Of a DNA stretch of 64,000 nucleotides, positions 11,189 to 21,619 are shown one piece after another. This DNA comes from Chrysaora quinquecirrha (Eukaryota > Cnidaria > Scyphozoa > Semaeostomeae > Pelagiidae), in assembly GCA_014526335.1 (NCBI GenBank), contig JACTAT010000059.1:916271-980270 (forward strand), in the 5' to 3' direction. Each line of letters begins with the position of its first letter. Position 1 is the stretch's first letter. A program made the position numbers and the translations under genes. The notes under the pieces are model-generated. The model worked only from the letters and a program-made list of their open reading frames with translations. It had not been told where the DNA came from and made no database searches.

Positions 11189-12477
11189 TTTGGATCTCTT
11201 AGTTTTCTTTCTTTTTACAAAACTTGTGTAAAATATTAAAATCCCCGCAGAATAGAATATCTTTTTCAAGCCCGTAAGAACTCAAGAAGGTTTTTTCCTG
11301 CCGAAAACGCTTGATTGAAAGTCTCCAAACTCAGCGATTTTCCTATTCATTAGTACAAAATATGTTTTCCAGAAGTTTTATTCTGCCAACAATCTTACCA
11401 AATACTGTTCCAGAATAGTAATCTTCGATTTACGTTCCCCAGTGCTTAACATTGATAAAAATTTGTATTTTTCTAACATTAGAACGTTACTTCCGCGAAT
11501 TTCAGATGCAGCTTCAGTATTTTCAACTAGTAACGGCAAACATGCAATGCTTTGTTGCTTTTAAATCACAAATTTTATTGAAAAAGTCCCAGTGCGATAT
11601 TCGATTGCTGTTGCCAATGTTTGGTCGGAAAATGCACGATTCTATCAAATTTAGGCAAGATTTCTTCAATAGTGCATACATAGTTTCCCTTCTGTTGATA
11701 TCGCAGGCAATTTTTCGTTTGGTCATTACCGTTTTCTTCGACCTTTGTGCACACGAATATCTCAACAAAATTACTGGTCCTGAGAGAAGTCAAGTATTTG
11801 CCCTTGTGAATTATTCGTATTCCTACGAGTGGCAAATGCCATTGCTGCATGCGATTTCTTTAGTGAGTTCACGATTTCTTTAGACGAATACCTTCTTTTT
11901 TGATACGCATGTGGGGCCTTGAGTCCACGTTTGACCTCTCGCAAGCATTTTTTGGAAAACATAAGGTTTTGAATAAGGTCAGTAATAAGAACTCTCGGGA
12001 TTGCAAAAAGTGACTAGTTCATATTTAGAACAAAAATGGAGCAACTGTCATCGTGTTAAGAAACAATGAATCAGCGCAAACAAAGAGTCAGATCAGAGTA
12101 TTACTATAATATATAAAGCTATATAACATATAGGATATTATTGATATAGACACAATATGTTATATGTATAAGAAAGTATACATATATATGTATACAGTTG
12201 TCATTTGCTATCTGAACTATGAAAAGGAATATTTGCTCGAAATAGCGGAGAGAATTTGCACAACTCTGAAACACCACATATGTTATTACTTTCCTTGTAT
12301 ATGTTTTCACCCAACTGCAAACCTTTTTCTTACTCAACAATGAAAAACAGGCGTATCTTGGGTGTGATATAAGTTTTCCTTTTGTTCTAATTGGCCTTCC
12401 TCTGGTCAGTTACCGTGTGACTTTAACTTTTTTCTGACTCTCGTCAACTTACTGACTTTTCGGACGGAACGAAGTCG
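11189..12477. other. Intergenic region between the two GPCR genes
   Basis: No coding homology was recognised. A 143-residue open frame at 11452-11883 on the plus strand overlaps other random open frames on the minus strand and resembles no family I know. A locally palindromic TATA-rich stretch with repeated ATATA/GTATA steps lies around 12105-12195. Confidence 0.4.
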
Positions 12478-12890
12478 AAAACCATACAACTCCAACCACA
12501 GTACACTGTCCACACAAGTAGTGTATATAGAGAGGAAATGAAACGTGCTCGACGAAGTGAATGTTTGAGATAGCGAGCAATTTAGTCAATGGATGTCAAA
12601 TATGTACCATTATTTAAAATGGGACACCATACAACTCTAACCACATTCACTATCCACACAAATGTTACTGGCACATGGATAGCGAGGGAAAATGAGACTT
12701 CGCTCGACGAAGCGAATGTTCGAGATAGCTAGCATTCGAGTCAATGGATATAAACTAATACCATTATTTCACGAAGCGAATGTTCGACATTGCGACCATT
12801 AAGAGTCAATGGATATCAACTAATACCGTTATTTCGAATGAGATGCCATTCAAATCTAACCAGTAACCACTCCGTCCATACAAGTATTAT
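12478..12890. repeat. Degenerate tandem repeat, ~150-200-bp units
   Basis: The phrase CCATACAACTC(C/T)AACCAC recurs at about 12481 and 12629, with a weaker version at 12846. CGACGAAGCGAATGTTCGA and GAGTCAATGGATAT recur between them. The array ends at the stop codon of the GPCR at 12887, so it forms that gene's immediate 3' flank. Confidence 0.65.
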
Positions 12891-14047
12891 CTCTCCTCTT
12901 GTATATGTATAGTACAGATCGGGACATTATTCTTTAATGGCGAGGCAGTAAGTGGATGCCTGTCACGTCTCAGTGCTGGTGATGGAGTTTGATCTGTTGA
13001 TCTTGAAGTCATCGGTGACTCCATCAATCTCCAATGCATGTGTAGACGATTCGATGTCATGTTTGCTACATAAGTACAAGCTTTTGTATTCCTGTACAGC
13101 AGCAATATAGCGTTGAGTGGCGAGTACATGAATATCGGTACAACGAATAAATAATAGCAAAATCTCACATTAAGTGGAGCAGCTGTTTTTTCCACATAAG
13201 TATACCACCCCGTCCAAAAATCCATTAAAATAAATGGAATATAGCAAATGAATCCAGCAACGAGGATGATGGTGATAGTTTTCACGAATTCATGAAGATA
13301 ATTTGGTGTCTGTGTGCTGGCATAATGCTTCCTGTGGTGGGCATTTCTACGACTTGGCAAGGCATCCATTGCCTTCAGCTCTTTAACGTGTCTACGTATT
13401 TTGAAGTACAAGCGAAAGTACGCAATATAAACAGTCAGTGCAAGAATGCAATTCATAAGTATCAATGATACATTTAGTATTGTAGCTTTCTTGAATCCAA
13501 AGCAGTTTGTTGAGAATAGACCATGTAGTATAGATACAATTGTAACAACTGAGATCATCACTACCGACCCATGTCTTGAAACCATCCACTTTTTCACTCC
13601 TGTACACCAATCTGTAGTTGGAAACACACAGAAAAGTCTGTCTATTGCTAAGAGGAGTATTGTATATCCTAGCATATGTGTATTAAACTGAACAACGAAT
13701 ACAGAAGCCATCTCAAGTGCACAGAACCTGTTTTTTGAATACACTGTGAATAGAACGATGTATAGTGGTTGTCCTGTGATACCATTCAGAAATCCTGATA
13801 TGGCCGTTAGTTTGATGTACGTGCTGGTCGTATTACCTGGTTGTTTTGTTCGAATCAATCCAATCAGAAGGGCAACGTTGATGAATATTGTTGGAACTGT
13901 TATCAGTGTGATGCATATACCTATTGCATATGATTGATAACTTGTAAGAATCAGTCTCCATGCAAGAGCATTATAACATGACTTTGTATCAATATAGGGT
14001 AGTGTCTTGTTATTCTCTCCAGTTTCATTCATGAAACTTGTATTCAT
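12887..14047 (-). CDS. Class A (rhodopsin-like) G protein-coupled receptor, intact
   Basis: A single-exon 386-residue receptor. The N-terminus has three N-glycosylation sequons (NTS at 2, NET near 7, NKT near 13) and no obvious signal peptide. Seven hydrophobic segments can be placed: TM1 around residues 38-64, a GITGQPLY segment in TM2, TM3 ending in IDRLFC (a variant of DRY), TM6 with CYIPF instead of CWxP, and TM7 with PLNAILLLYRN in place of NPxxY. A Cys before TM3 could form the usual disulfide. The tail is Ser/Thr-rich, with a run resembling kinase sites near residues 350-365. It is an intronless paralogue of the gene at 10213-11188, in tandem on the same strand. The divergent motifs suggest a lineage-specific receptor family. 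The ligand cannot be inferred. Confidence 0.85.
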   Translation of the reverse strand: MNTSFMNETGENNKTLPYIDTKSCYNALAWRLILTSYQSYAIGICITLITVPTIFINVALLIGLIRTKQPGNTTSTYIKLTAISGFLNGITGQPLYIVLFTVYSKNRFCALEMASVFVVQFNTHMLGYTILLLAIDRLFCVFPTTDWCTGVKKWMVSRHGSVVMISVVTIVSILHGLFSTNCFGFKKATILNVSLILMNCILALTVYIAYFRLYFKIRRHVKELKAMDALPSRRNAHHRKHYASTQTPNYLHEFVKTITIILVAGFICYIPFILMDFWTGWYTYVEKTAAPLNVRFCYYLFVVPIFMYSPLNAILLLYRNTKACTYVANMTSNRLHMHWRLMESPMTSRSTDQTPSPALRRDRHPLTASPLKNNVPICTIHIQEER

Positions 14048-15315
14048 GCTGAATTAGAAGTCACTGACTCTGAACTGATTGTACAATGTCCAATATTGTT
14101 CTTGTGGTGACACAAGGATGAAACCCAGGGTCTGTTCTAGTTACAGTGTGGCTATATAAGGAACTGTATATTCTAGCAACACCTGTGTTTGATTTTAGAT
14201 ATCTTGGTGAAATTAAAGCTTCTTTCGAAGATGAATTACGAAGAAAAAGTTTTTACAATACGGCTGAGTAACTTGCGTTCTCTATTGATAAGTAGCTAAT
14301 TTGGATTAGCGCTGGACTGCGAGAAGTTGCTGCGTTCTTTCAGAAAAAAGTTGTTCTTGAGGTGAAACAAGGATAGAATTTAACCTCTATATTGTTTACG
14401 GCTGAGTAAGTTGTGTTCTGTATTGATAAGTAGCCAATGTGGACTAGCTTGCTTATAACTGCCTTATAGTTTATGTTCTTGATTTATGTGAGTGCTGATG
14501 ATCTACGTGACAATCTTGTATATTATACAAATGATACAGCACTCATTCCAAGGTAAGAGCAAGGGCACATTTTGTCAACTGCTTTCTACCAATCGCGTTG
14601 TAGTTGTAACCGAACTGCGTCACTCCGGCCTTTAATTGATTCCGTACGATTACGATCTTCGATTTTCTATCAGTTACTTCAGATCAGATCAACTTATGAT
14701 CGACAACTTGCTTGTAATGACCAATGTAACTGTGCGTAATATTTATATAATTAAATACCTTGAGCTCCACGTAATTTGTGCTTCAGTCTATAGCTCAATC
14801 GTTGTACTGGTTCATAGAATAGTTACGCATACTATTTATATTTCTTTTCGAGTTTTTGAACTCTGAGATCACTGTATGCTCTGATTCTGTTCGGTTGCTT
14901 TTTTTATAGTGATTTGTGTTTGACGTTTGACGTAAAGTACTGAATAGGAGATCAGGTTTTGGTTGCTATCAGTCTGCACAAACTATAAGACAATTGAACT
15001 GCTATTAATAATATATATCAAAGACAATCAGACCAGCTATGACGTGAGTACTTTCAAATATCGAAGTGTTTGTTGAGTTTGTCAATAGAAGTTCTTAGAT
15101 ACAACATCCCATACATAATGCATTCGTGACACAGCGTGATATGAGGCGATGCATGACCCAACGTTCTTAAGAATGCAAACAGGTGCATTGATTGTTTGTA
15201 AGTAAATAGTAAACAAGATAGCTGAAATTAAACTGTCATTTTCACACGCTAATCCCACAGCACGTGTGCCGAGTTTCTCCCTGCTTTCTTTAAACTTCGT
15301 CTAAATCGCGCGGTT
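14048..15315. other. Region between GPCR and SFXN2, with a small internal duplication
   Basis: No gene was recognised. Two stretches are repeated: ACGGCTGAGTAACTTGCG followed by ATTGATAAGTAGC at about 14260-14300, and a close version at 14398-14438. A TTCTTG(T/A)GGTGA(C/A)ACAAGGAT phrase recurs at about 14099 and 14352. This marks an old partial tandem duplication of ~140-250 bp. The remainder should contain the promoters of the GPCR (minus) and SFXN2 (plus). Confidence 0.45.
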
Positions 15316-15558
15316 GTAAAATGTTTGATCGTTTGGCCCTGACGCAAATCATCACTTGTCAAGCATATTTTTTGCTTGCATCGCATCAAGCAAATAATCT
15401 TTTTGAACTATTCAAAAGCATTGTGCAACAATTATAGCTTACTTTTTCTCGCCAAGAAATGTTTTGTAACGTGGCGAAACAGTTAAACATTGCTTGTAAA
15501 GCAGATCTCAAATGTTTGACCTGTTTGACAAACAATGTTTGATTGTTTGGCCAGGGCC
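15316..15558. repeat. Harbinger-like MITE upstream of SFXN2
   Basis: This is a member of the AAACATTGTTTGTCAAACAT family described at 22001-22508. The right end carries GATTGTTTGGCCAGGGC followed by TTA at 15559. The left part carries TGTTTGATCGTTTGGCCCTG. The element ends ~150 bp upstream of the SFXN2 start codon, so it probably lies in or next to that gene's promoter or 5' UTR. Confidence 0.65.
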
Positions 15559-15707
15559 TTAGGCTTAAGCGAAAGAAGCTTCGAGTCCCTAGAACGTTAA
15601 AGGATGATTCCGCCTCTATCTACTGCTTTACCGCAATGCATACGGAACTACGTGCAATTAACTTTAGCAGCAAGTTAGTTATATGTTCATTCACTTACAG
15701 ATCACCG

Positions 15708-18700
15708 ATGGCAGTTTTAAGCTCTGGTAGGATTGACTTGGACGCTCCTCGATGGAGCCAAGACACTTTTCTTGGTAGACTGAAACATTTTTTCAGCATC
15801 ACTGACCCAAGAACAGCTCTTTGCAGTGAAGAAGAGCTTGACAATGCAAGCAAGTTGCTGCAGCAATATAGGTAAGAGGCTTAAGAGGCCCCGTTTACAC
15901 TAAACCGGATAGCTATCGGAGTGCCGCTATACCGGATAGCTATCGGAGTGCCGCTATACCGGATAGCTATCGAAATGTCGCGCCTTGCCTTAATCAATAT
16001 CGGATAGGGCAAGTCTTTAATACCAGATAGCTATCGTTGCGTCTGATTTTCGTATCGGATAGACCCATTTACACTATAAAAGATAGCCGAGACAGTAGAA
16101 AATTCCAGCACTCACAAAAGAATGTCGATTACATGCGGAACGGAGTGATTTTCATATCACCTACAAAAGAAGTGAAGAAGGGTTTCGTATCGGCTAGCTC
16201 TGGCATAGTGTAAACAATAACCCTATCCGATACGAAAATCAAGACGCTCCGAAAGCCATGGGGATATTGTGAACGAGGCCTTAGATCCAAATTTATAGGT
16301 ATTACCTAGATTTTGTACATTTAATCTGACGGGAATTCTGCTAGGTTTGATTTTGTTAGGGATGATGATGCTGTTTCCAAGAAACAAAAAAACGAACTAT
16401 GTTTTTCGAAATTTTATTCATAGCTACATATTAGGCTATACGGAGCTTATTATTCTTTCTAAAATGCGTGGGTCTTGTCGTGTTCAATTTACGTACATTG
16501 AAGTCGAAAGTCCAAACTTCAATTGTCCAACATTCTCTGTTCTTTCTCCCTCTTACTTTATTTTTTTTTCTGTTCCATCTTTTTTAGACTTGGAAATGAG
16601 CCGCCTGGTACAACGGAAGAGCAAATATGGTACGCGAAGAAGCTTTATGCATCTGCATTTCACCCCGACACTGGTGAAAAAATGAAGACGGTTGGTAGAA
16701 TGTCATTTCAAGTTCCCGGGGGTATGCTTATCACTGGATGTCTTCTACAGTTTTACAAGTGAGTAACAATGTTTCTTTGAACCGTACAAAACTTCAATAT
16801 TGCTGTAAAAATTCAAATCATTCTTGAACATTATTGAGAAGTTGTTCGTTAAGCTATAAAGAACTGAACTCTTGTCAGTACAATTCATTATTTTGGTACA
16901 TTCCTGACCCTTCATAATCTGAGGAGTAGCGAATTAAACGTTTTGTTAGAAGAAGTTGATCTAAATGGTAGAAACTAACCAATCAAGATTTGGTCCCAAT
17001 ATTTTGCCAATCTTTGCTGATCATAACATTTCATGCCAATGCTGATGCTTAGATTCAAATCGTACAACAGCTTTACACCAACATGTTACCATTCGGCATT
17101 CGACATGTGTTTTGCTCTATTTTACAAGAAAGACAGACCTTTATCATTTTTTGATTTTTTTCTATGTAACAGGACAGTTCCTCAAGTTGTATTCTGGCAA
17201 TGGGTGAACCAGTCTTTTAATGCTTTTGTGAATTATACAAATAGAAATGCTAAATCAACCATTACTAATACGTGAGTACAGATCTCTTCATATTTTGCTA
17301 ATTTTATTTCTTGCATCCATAGTGTATTTTGTTTCAGTTCTTATTAGACACTAGAAAACGTCATTTCTAACTAAAAACCACCGTTTTCTAGTTTGTTCTT
17401 TCTCGCAAAACAAACTTCTACTGGCTTTTATGGTTTAGATTGAATCCTCTTACGAATGTAATTTTCTTCCAGACAAATTGGAGTAGCATATGCCACGGCA
17501 ACGACTACAGCAACTTTAGTTTCAGTTGGACTCAATTCATTAACAAAGGTTAGTCGTGCTTCCCTCTTACAATATATATTATACCATATTGCTCCTAATA
17601 CTGGTAAAAGCTTTCTTTATGGAATCGAAAGAATTTTTTACACTAACAAGTGAGTCAGAAACTAAACTTTTCATTTGATTGCGAATCTTAATAGCTATAA
17701 GCACAGAAATGGAGCTGTTGTTTGGAAATATTGTCAGAGAAATCTTCTGTAACTGGTTGTGAAAATTGGGAGGCAACGTTATATATCAAACACAATGGTA
17801 TAAAATTAAAACACTGCAAAACAACCATCTGGAATAATCGTGAGAGCTGCTAATACAATAATTTTGCAGGGTCAGAAACAGGAATCCTTCTGCGCTGATT
17901 TTGTAGTATTAATTTCCATTAACATCTAATTTGAATTTTGGAATCAATTTGTATGGGTATTCAGTTCATATGTTTTGCATTTGTAAAGCCAATTGCATTT
18001 TAAAGGTACTTTGGTGTCATTTCTTAATTTTTTATTTCAGGCTGCACCTCCTTTGATGGCGAGATTTGTTCCGTTTGCAGCAGTTGCATCCGCGAATTGC
18101 GTAAATATTCCATTCATGCGACAAAGGTAATAAAAGTTATTTATTTAAGTGCCTTCGCATAAAGCTCCTAGCGTCTAACGTTATAATATGTGTTCTTTTT
18201 AAAAGATGCGAAAAAATTTGCCATGCACTTAGATTTACTTAAACCTACTCAGATATTCTTAAGCTAAAGCCAAAGCTACCCCTAAATTCTAAACATTTAA
18301 AATTCCTAAATCCCAAGAAAAACTCTGGCTTTCTCTCTTTTTTATCTACAGGTATTTTTAATTCGTCGTTCTAACTCAGGGTTTTTCTGTTCTGTTATAG
18401 AGAACTGACCCATGGAATAGCTGTTTTTGACGAAAATGGTCATTATATTGGTAATTCAAGACGTGCTTCAGCAAAAGCAATACTTCAGGTTGTAGCTTCA
18501 CGAATAACTATGGCAGCACCGGGAATGTGTAAGTAATGCAAAAGTTATAAGCAGAAATGGCTGTATTTAAGCCTTTAAAATATCAAGGCGTTTACCATCT
18601 CTACAAACTCAGACACTGACACTGTCAGTTTTTATTCCAGAGCTCTCGGTACTCATTTACCAAATTCAGAAGAATGGGCAGCTGAATTTTCTGTCAGGTT

Positions 18701-20291
18701 ATATGTTGTGTTCCGATCGAAATTTCCGCTTGAATCTATGTATTCATTACCACGTGTGGATAAGAAGTGCAGATTTTTTAGCCAATTTGCTACATCACCG
18801 AGCTAATAGTTAACGTACATCATTATGTTATGACTGTAATCGTCTACGTTGTCTTTTTTCATAGTTACCAAACTAACGTGAACAGAAATTACCACCCCTG
18901 ACCAGGGTTTCCCCTGACTTAAGACTATTGCAGTCAAAAGGCTGTTAAGGCAATCCTCATTGCTTGTTGATAGGTCGTTTTAGGGATAATGTTTTGAAAG
19001 AGTGCTTAGTGAGTAGACCAGATTTGACGTTCTTCTCTGTCAGTGGGGCTTCTCAGAGTGTTAAAAGGGAACCGCAATCACAGAGTGGGGAATCCATCTT
19101 GAATCTAGAATAGGTGAATTCTCATTGGTGTCTTTTTCTTTTATTTCTTCCCCTACGTATACGTTTATTGTATATTCCATTTGTCTTTCAGTAATCGTTC
19201 CGGTGATAATGGAATATTTAGAAAAGTACCCTTTTATGCAGGTATGGTGTCGCATTCTTGTTTTATTTATTACAGACTTGGAACACTTTTTCCCAATATT
19301 CTGTGTGGTCTCATTTTCATGTGTTTGATGTAGTTTTCTTTTTTATTTCAGAGAATCAAGTTTATGCATGCTCCACTGCAAATTCTCGGATGTGGAATAA
19401 CGTAAGAATGCATCAATGATATTTCAAATAAATCTCCATAGAAAAGTACTCGTTTTTTTTAAACAATTAGCCTGCAGTATCATAGAGAAGATGTTGCTGT
19501 TCTACGTTAACGTTTTGAGGCTTTGTGAAACAATTGCAAATTTTGTTTCATATACTCGATCTATTTGTAGTCTGTAAACCTTGTCTTCGCTAAAAAATAA
19601 TTCGAAAAAAGAGTTAATCAAATTGGACACGTCACCCAATCTGAGAAAAATCTAATCTTGTTTCTCTAACTTGAGACACTTGGTCTCATGTGTCTTAGTC
19701 CGCGATGGAATGTTTTTGAGTTAATGTGTACATTGCCCTATAATGTGCTCGCTTTTCGTTTATTTTTGGAACTGGAATACTTTGACCTGTGCTTGTTTCT
19801 TGCAGATTAACATTTATGGTACCGTTTGGATGTGCGATGTTTCCACAGAGATGGTAAGTCTATAAAATTGTATACATTGATTTGCCTAAATAGCTACTTA
19901 ACTACTAAATGCTTCATGCTTAAGGCCCTTGCCAAACGATCCAACATTGTTTGTCAAACATTTGAAATTTGCTTCATGACAAATGTTTGATCGCGTGGCC
20001 ACTTGGTCAGCATTGCTTGACAAGCAGAATTGGCGTAGTACTGTATTTGAAAAAGTTTGACAACATTTTCTGCTTGACCCAGGCAAAAAAACGGTGCATA
20101 AATAGTGTTTTGCAAAGTAGTCAAACGGTCAAACTTTTTGTGTGACAATCAAAGGCATCGCATCGCACTAATGTTTTTTCATCTTTTTCAGTTCACTGTC
20201 TGTTGAACATCTTGATCCTGAATTAAGATCAATTTATGAACAAAAAAATGGACACCAGTCAGGCAAAGTATTCTTTAATAAAGGTCTTTAA
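15708..20291 (+). CDS. SFXN2: Sideroflexin-2 (mitochondrial carrier), complete
   Basis: Ten exons join in phase to 323 residues: 15708-15871, 16588-16758, 17173-17271, 17473-17548, 18041-18126, 18401-18528, 19192-19241, 19352-19401, 19806-19853 and 20192-20291. The protein has the sideroflexin signature HPDTGEK (residues 80-86), then a [10 protein letters not shown] stretch, a [10 protein letters not shown] stretch, NYTNRNA, and the C-terminal FNKGL. It resembles SFXN2 more than SFXN1/3, for example in the [11 protein letters not shown] start and the PVIMEYLEK segment. Sideroflexins are inner-mitochondrial-membrane proteins. SFXN1/3 import serine, and SFXN2 is tied to iron and heme homeostasis. 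The start chosen is the first ATG in frame with the conserved DAPRW block. Exons 5-10 lie in the duplicated block, and this is the undamaged copy. The gene is convergent with CHMP3. Confidence 0.93.
15884..16280. repeat. MITE with GGCCCCGTTTACAC ends in SFXN2 intron 1
   Basis: Terminal inverted repeats are AGGCCCCGTTTACACT on the left and the complement of AGGCCTCGTTCACAAT on the right. Flanking TTA triplets at 15881-15883 and 16281-16283 look like a target-site duplication. Inside, the palindromic phrase CCGGATAGCTATCGG recurs three times near 15904-15975, and CGATACGAAAATC recurs on the other side, so it can form a long hairpin. No transposase is encoded. Confidence 0.75.
19924..20153. repeat. 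Harbinger-like MITE in SFXN2 intron 9 (right copy)
   Basis: This starts with the family end GGCCCTTGCCAAACGATCC after a TTAA and contains ACATTGTTTGTCAAACATTTG. The right end is degenerate. The counterpart in the left duplicate is 2240-2470. The two copies differ by several substitutions here, which is one of the few places with real sequence differences between the duplicates. Confidence 0.6.
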
Positions 20292-21619
20292 TTCACATAT
20301 TAATTAGCATTTGTACCAGTATGTCTTTAAAGACATCTAAATGTGTCGTGTACTCGATGTAGTTTATCAACGCACCACTTGGTGGCACGAACTCATTTTT
20401 ACCCATTAGGTGTAAATTGACTTAGACTTTGCAAAATGTTGTCTTTGTGGGTTAAATTATTGCATTTTGGCAATTGTATAATGAATTTTATAGCAACAGC
20501 AATGATATAAGATAAAATTGTTATTTTTCTAATCAGAAAGCTCGATGCCCATAAGCTATTTACGTTTTGCTGAGAAATTATTTTAAGTGCAATTTAATCG
20601 TTTGGAAAGATAAATGAATTAATAAAATATATCCTTCAGAAGCCATTGCTGTCCATTAAGCTTCCTAGATACAATCTGGAATTCAATGAAGCCGCTCAAG
20701 TCATTTGAAAATATTTTAAGAACCATTGACATTTCACGTTGGAGTGAGCCAAGGATCCTTACCATCTCCTTGATAATTGTTCATTGATTAAATATCTATG
20801 CTTAATAAATCAAAAGGAAATGGACTATAAGACATGTCAGTTGCTCAGTGCAAGAACTTCTTGTGAATTGAAAGACCAAGTTGGAAAACTTAATTCATTA
20901 GATAAATGAAAGATACAGCTTCAGCAGCTACGAAAAGGTGGATGAAAGATTTGGTATGTTGATTATCGAATTGCGTTAGTCTGTAAGCAACGTAAGGTTT
21001 GGACGTTCTTTTCTCTGCTATTCTTAGTAACTGAAAGCTAATTTTTCTGCAGTTTGAACGGTATTTTCACTTTGATTTTCAAACAAAGCCAAGTAAGTCT
21101 TCCAGCAAAAAGTCGCACAATTTTGCAAGAAGAACTTAAACATACTGACGCAAGCGCGGTAGCTGGCTAAAAATAAGAAACACGAATGAACACATAATGC
21201 AAAACAGAAATAGAAAAGAGTGCAGTTTGATTATCATGTTAGAAAAGCTACACATACTAGAACACAAGAAAATCAAAATCAAAGTAAATACATTGAGCCA
21301 TAGCTTTAGAAAATAATAGTAAAAGAAACAAACTTTATACGGCTGTGAAAATTGATGAACTTAGAAAAAAATATTATGATACAATTATTGTACATGAAAT
21401 TTAAATCACAGACAATCGTGCATACAAGAAATAGTGTGCAAACTTGTAAATTACGGAAAATACTGCAATTGTTTGAAAACAAATTTGAATTAATGATTCT
21501 TGAAGCCGAGTAGACTAGGCTCCATCACTGCTATCGCTGCTGAATCCCTATTGAAGTCTTTAATCTGTAGTTAATGATATAGCTACAAAGTTTAAAATGA
21601 ATGAAGTTTGATTTTTCTT
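20292..21619. other. Convergent SFXN2-CHMP3 intergenic region (right copy)
   Basis: Stop codons of SFXN2 (20291) and CHMP3 (21620) face each other across ~1.3 kb of AT-rich DNA. An AATAAA at 20621 could serve SFXN2. No further gene or repeat was recognised. Confidence 0.5.

Noticed and set aside
11452..11883. 143-residue open frame between the GPCRs
   Set aside because: No recognisable family, overlapping open frames on the other strand, and no splice or start context; likely chance.
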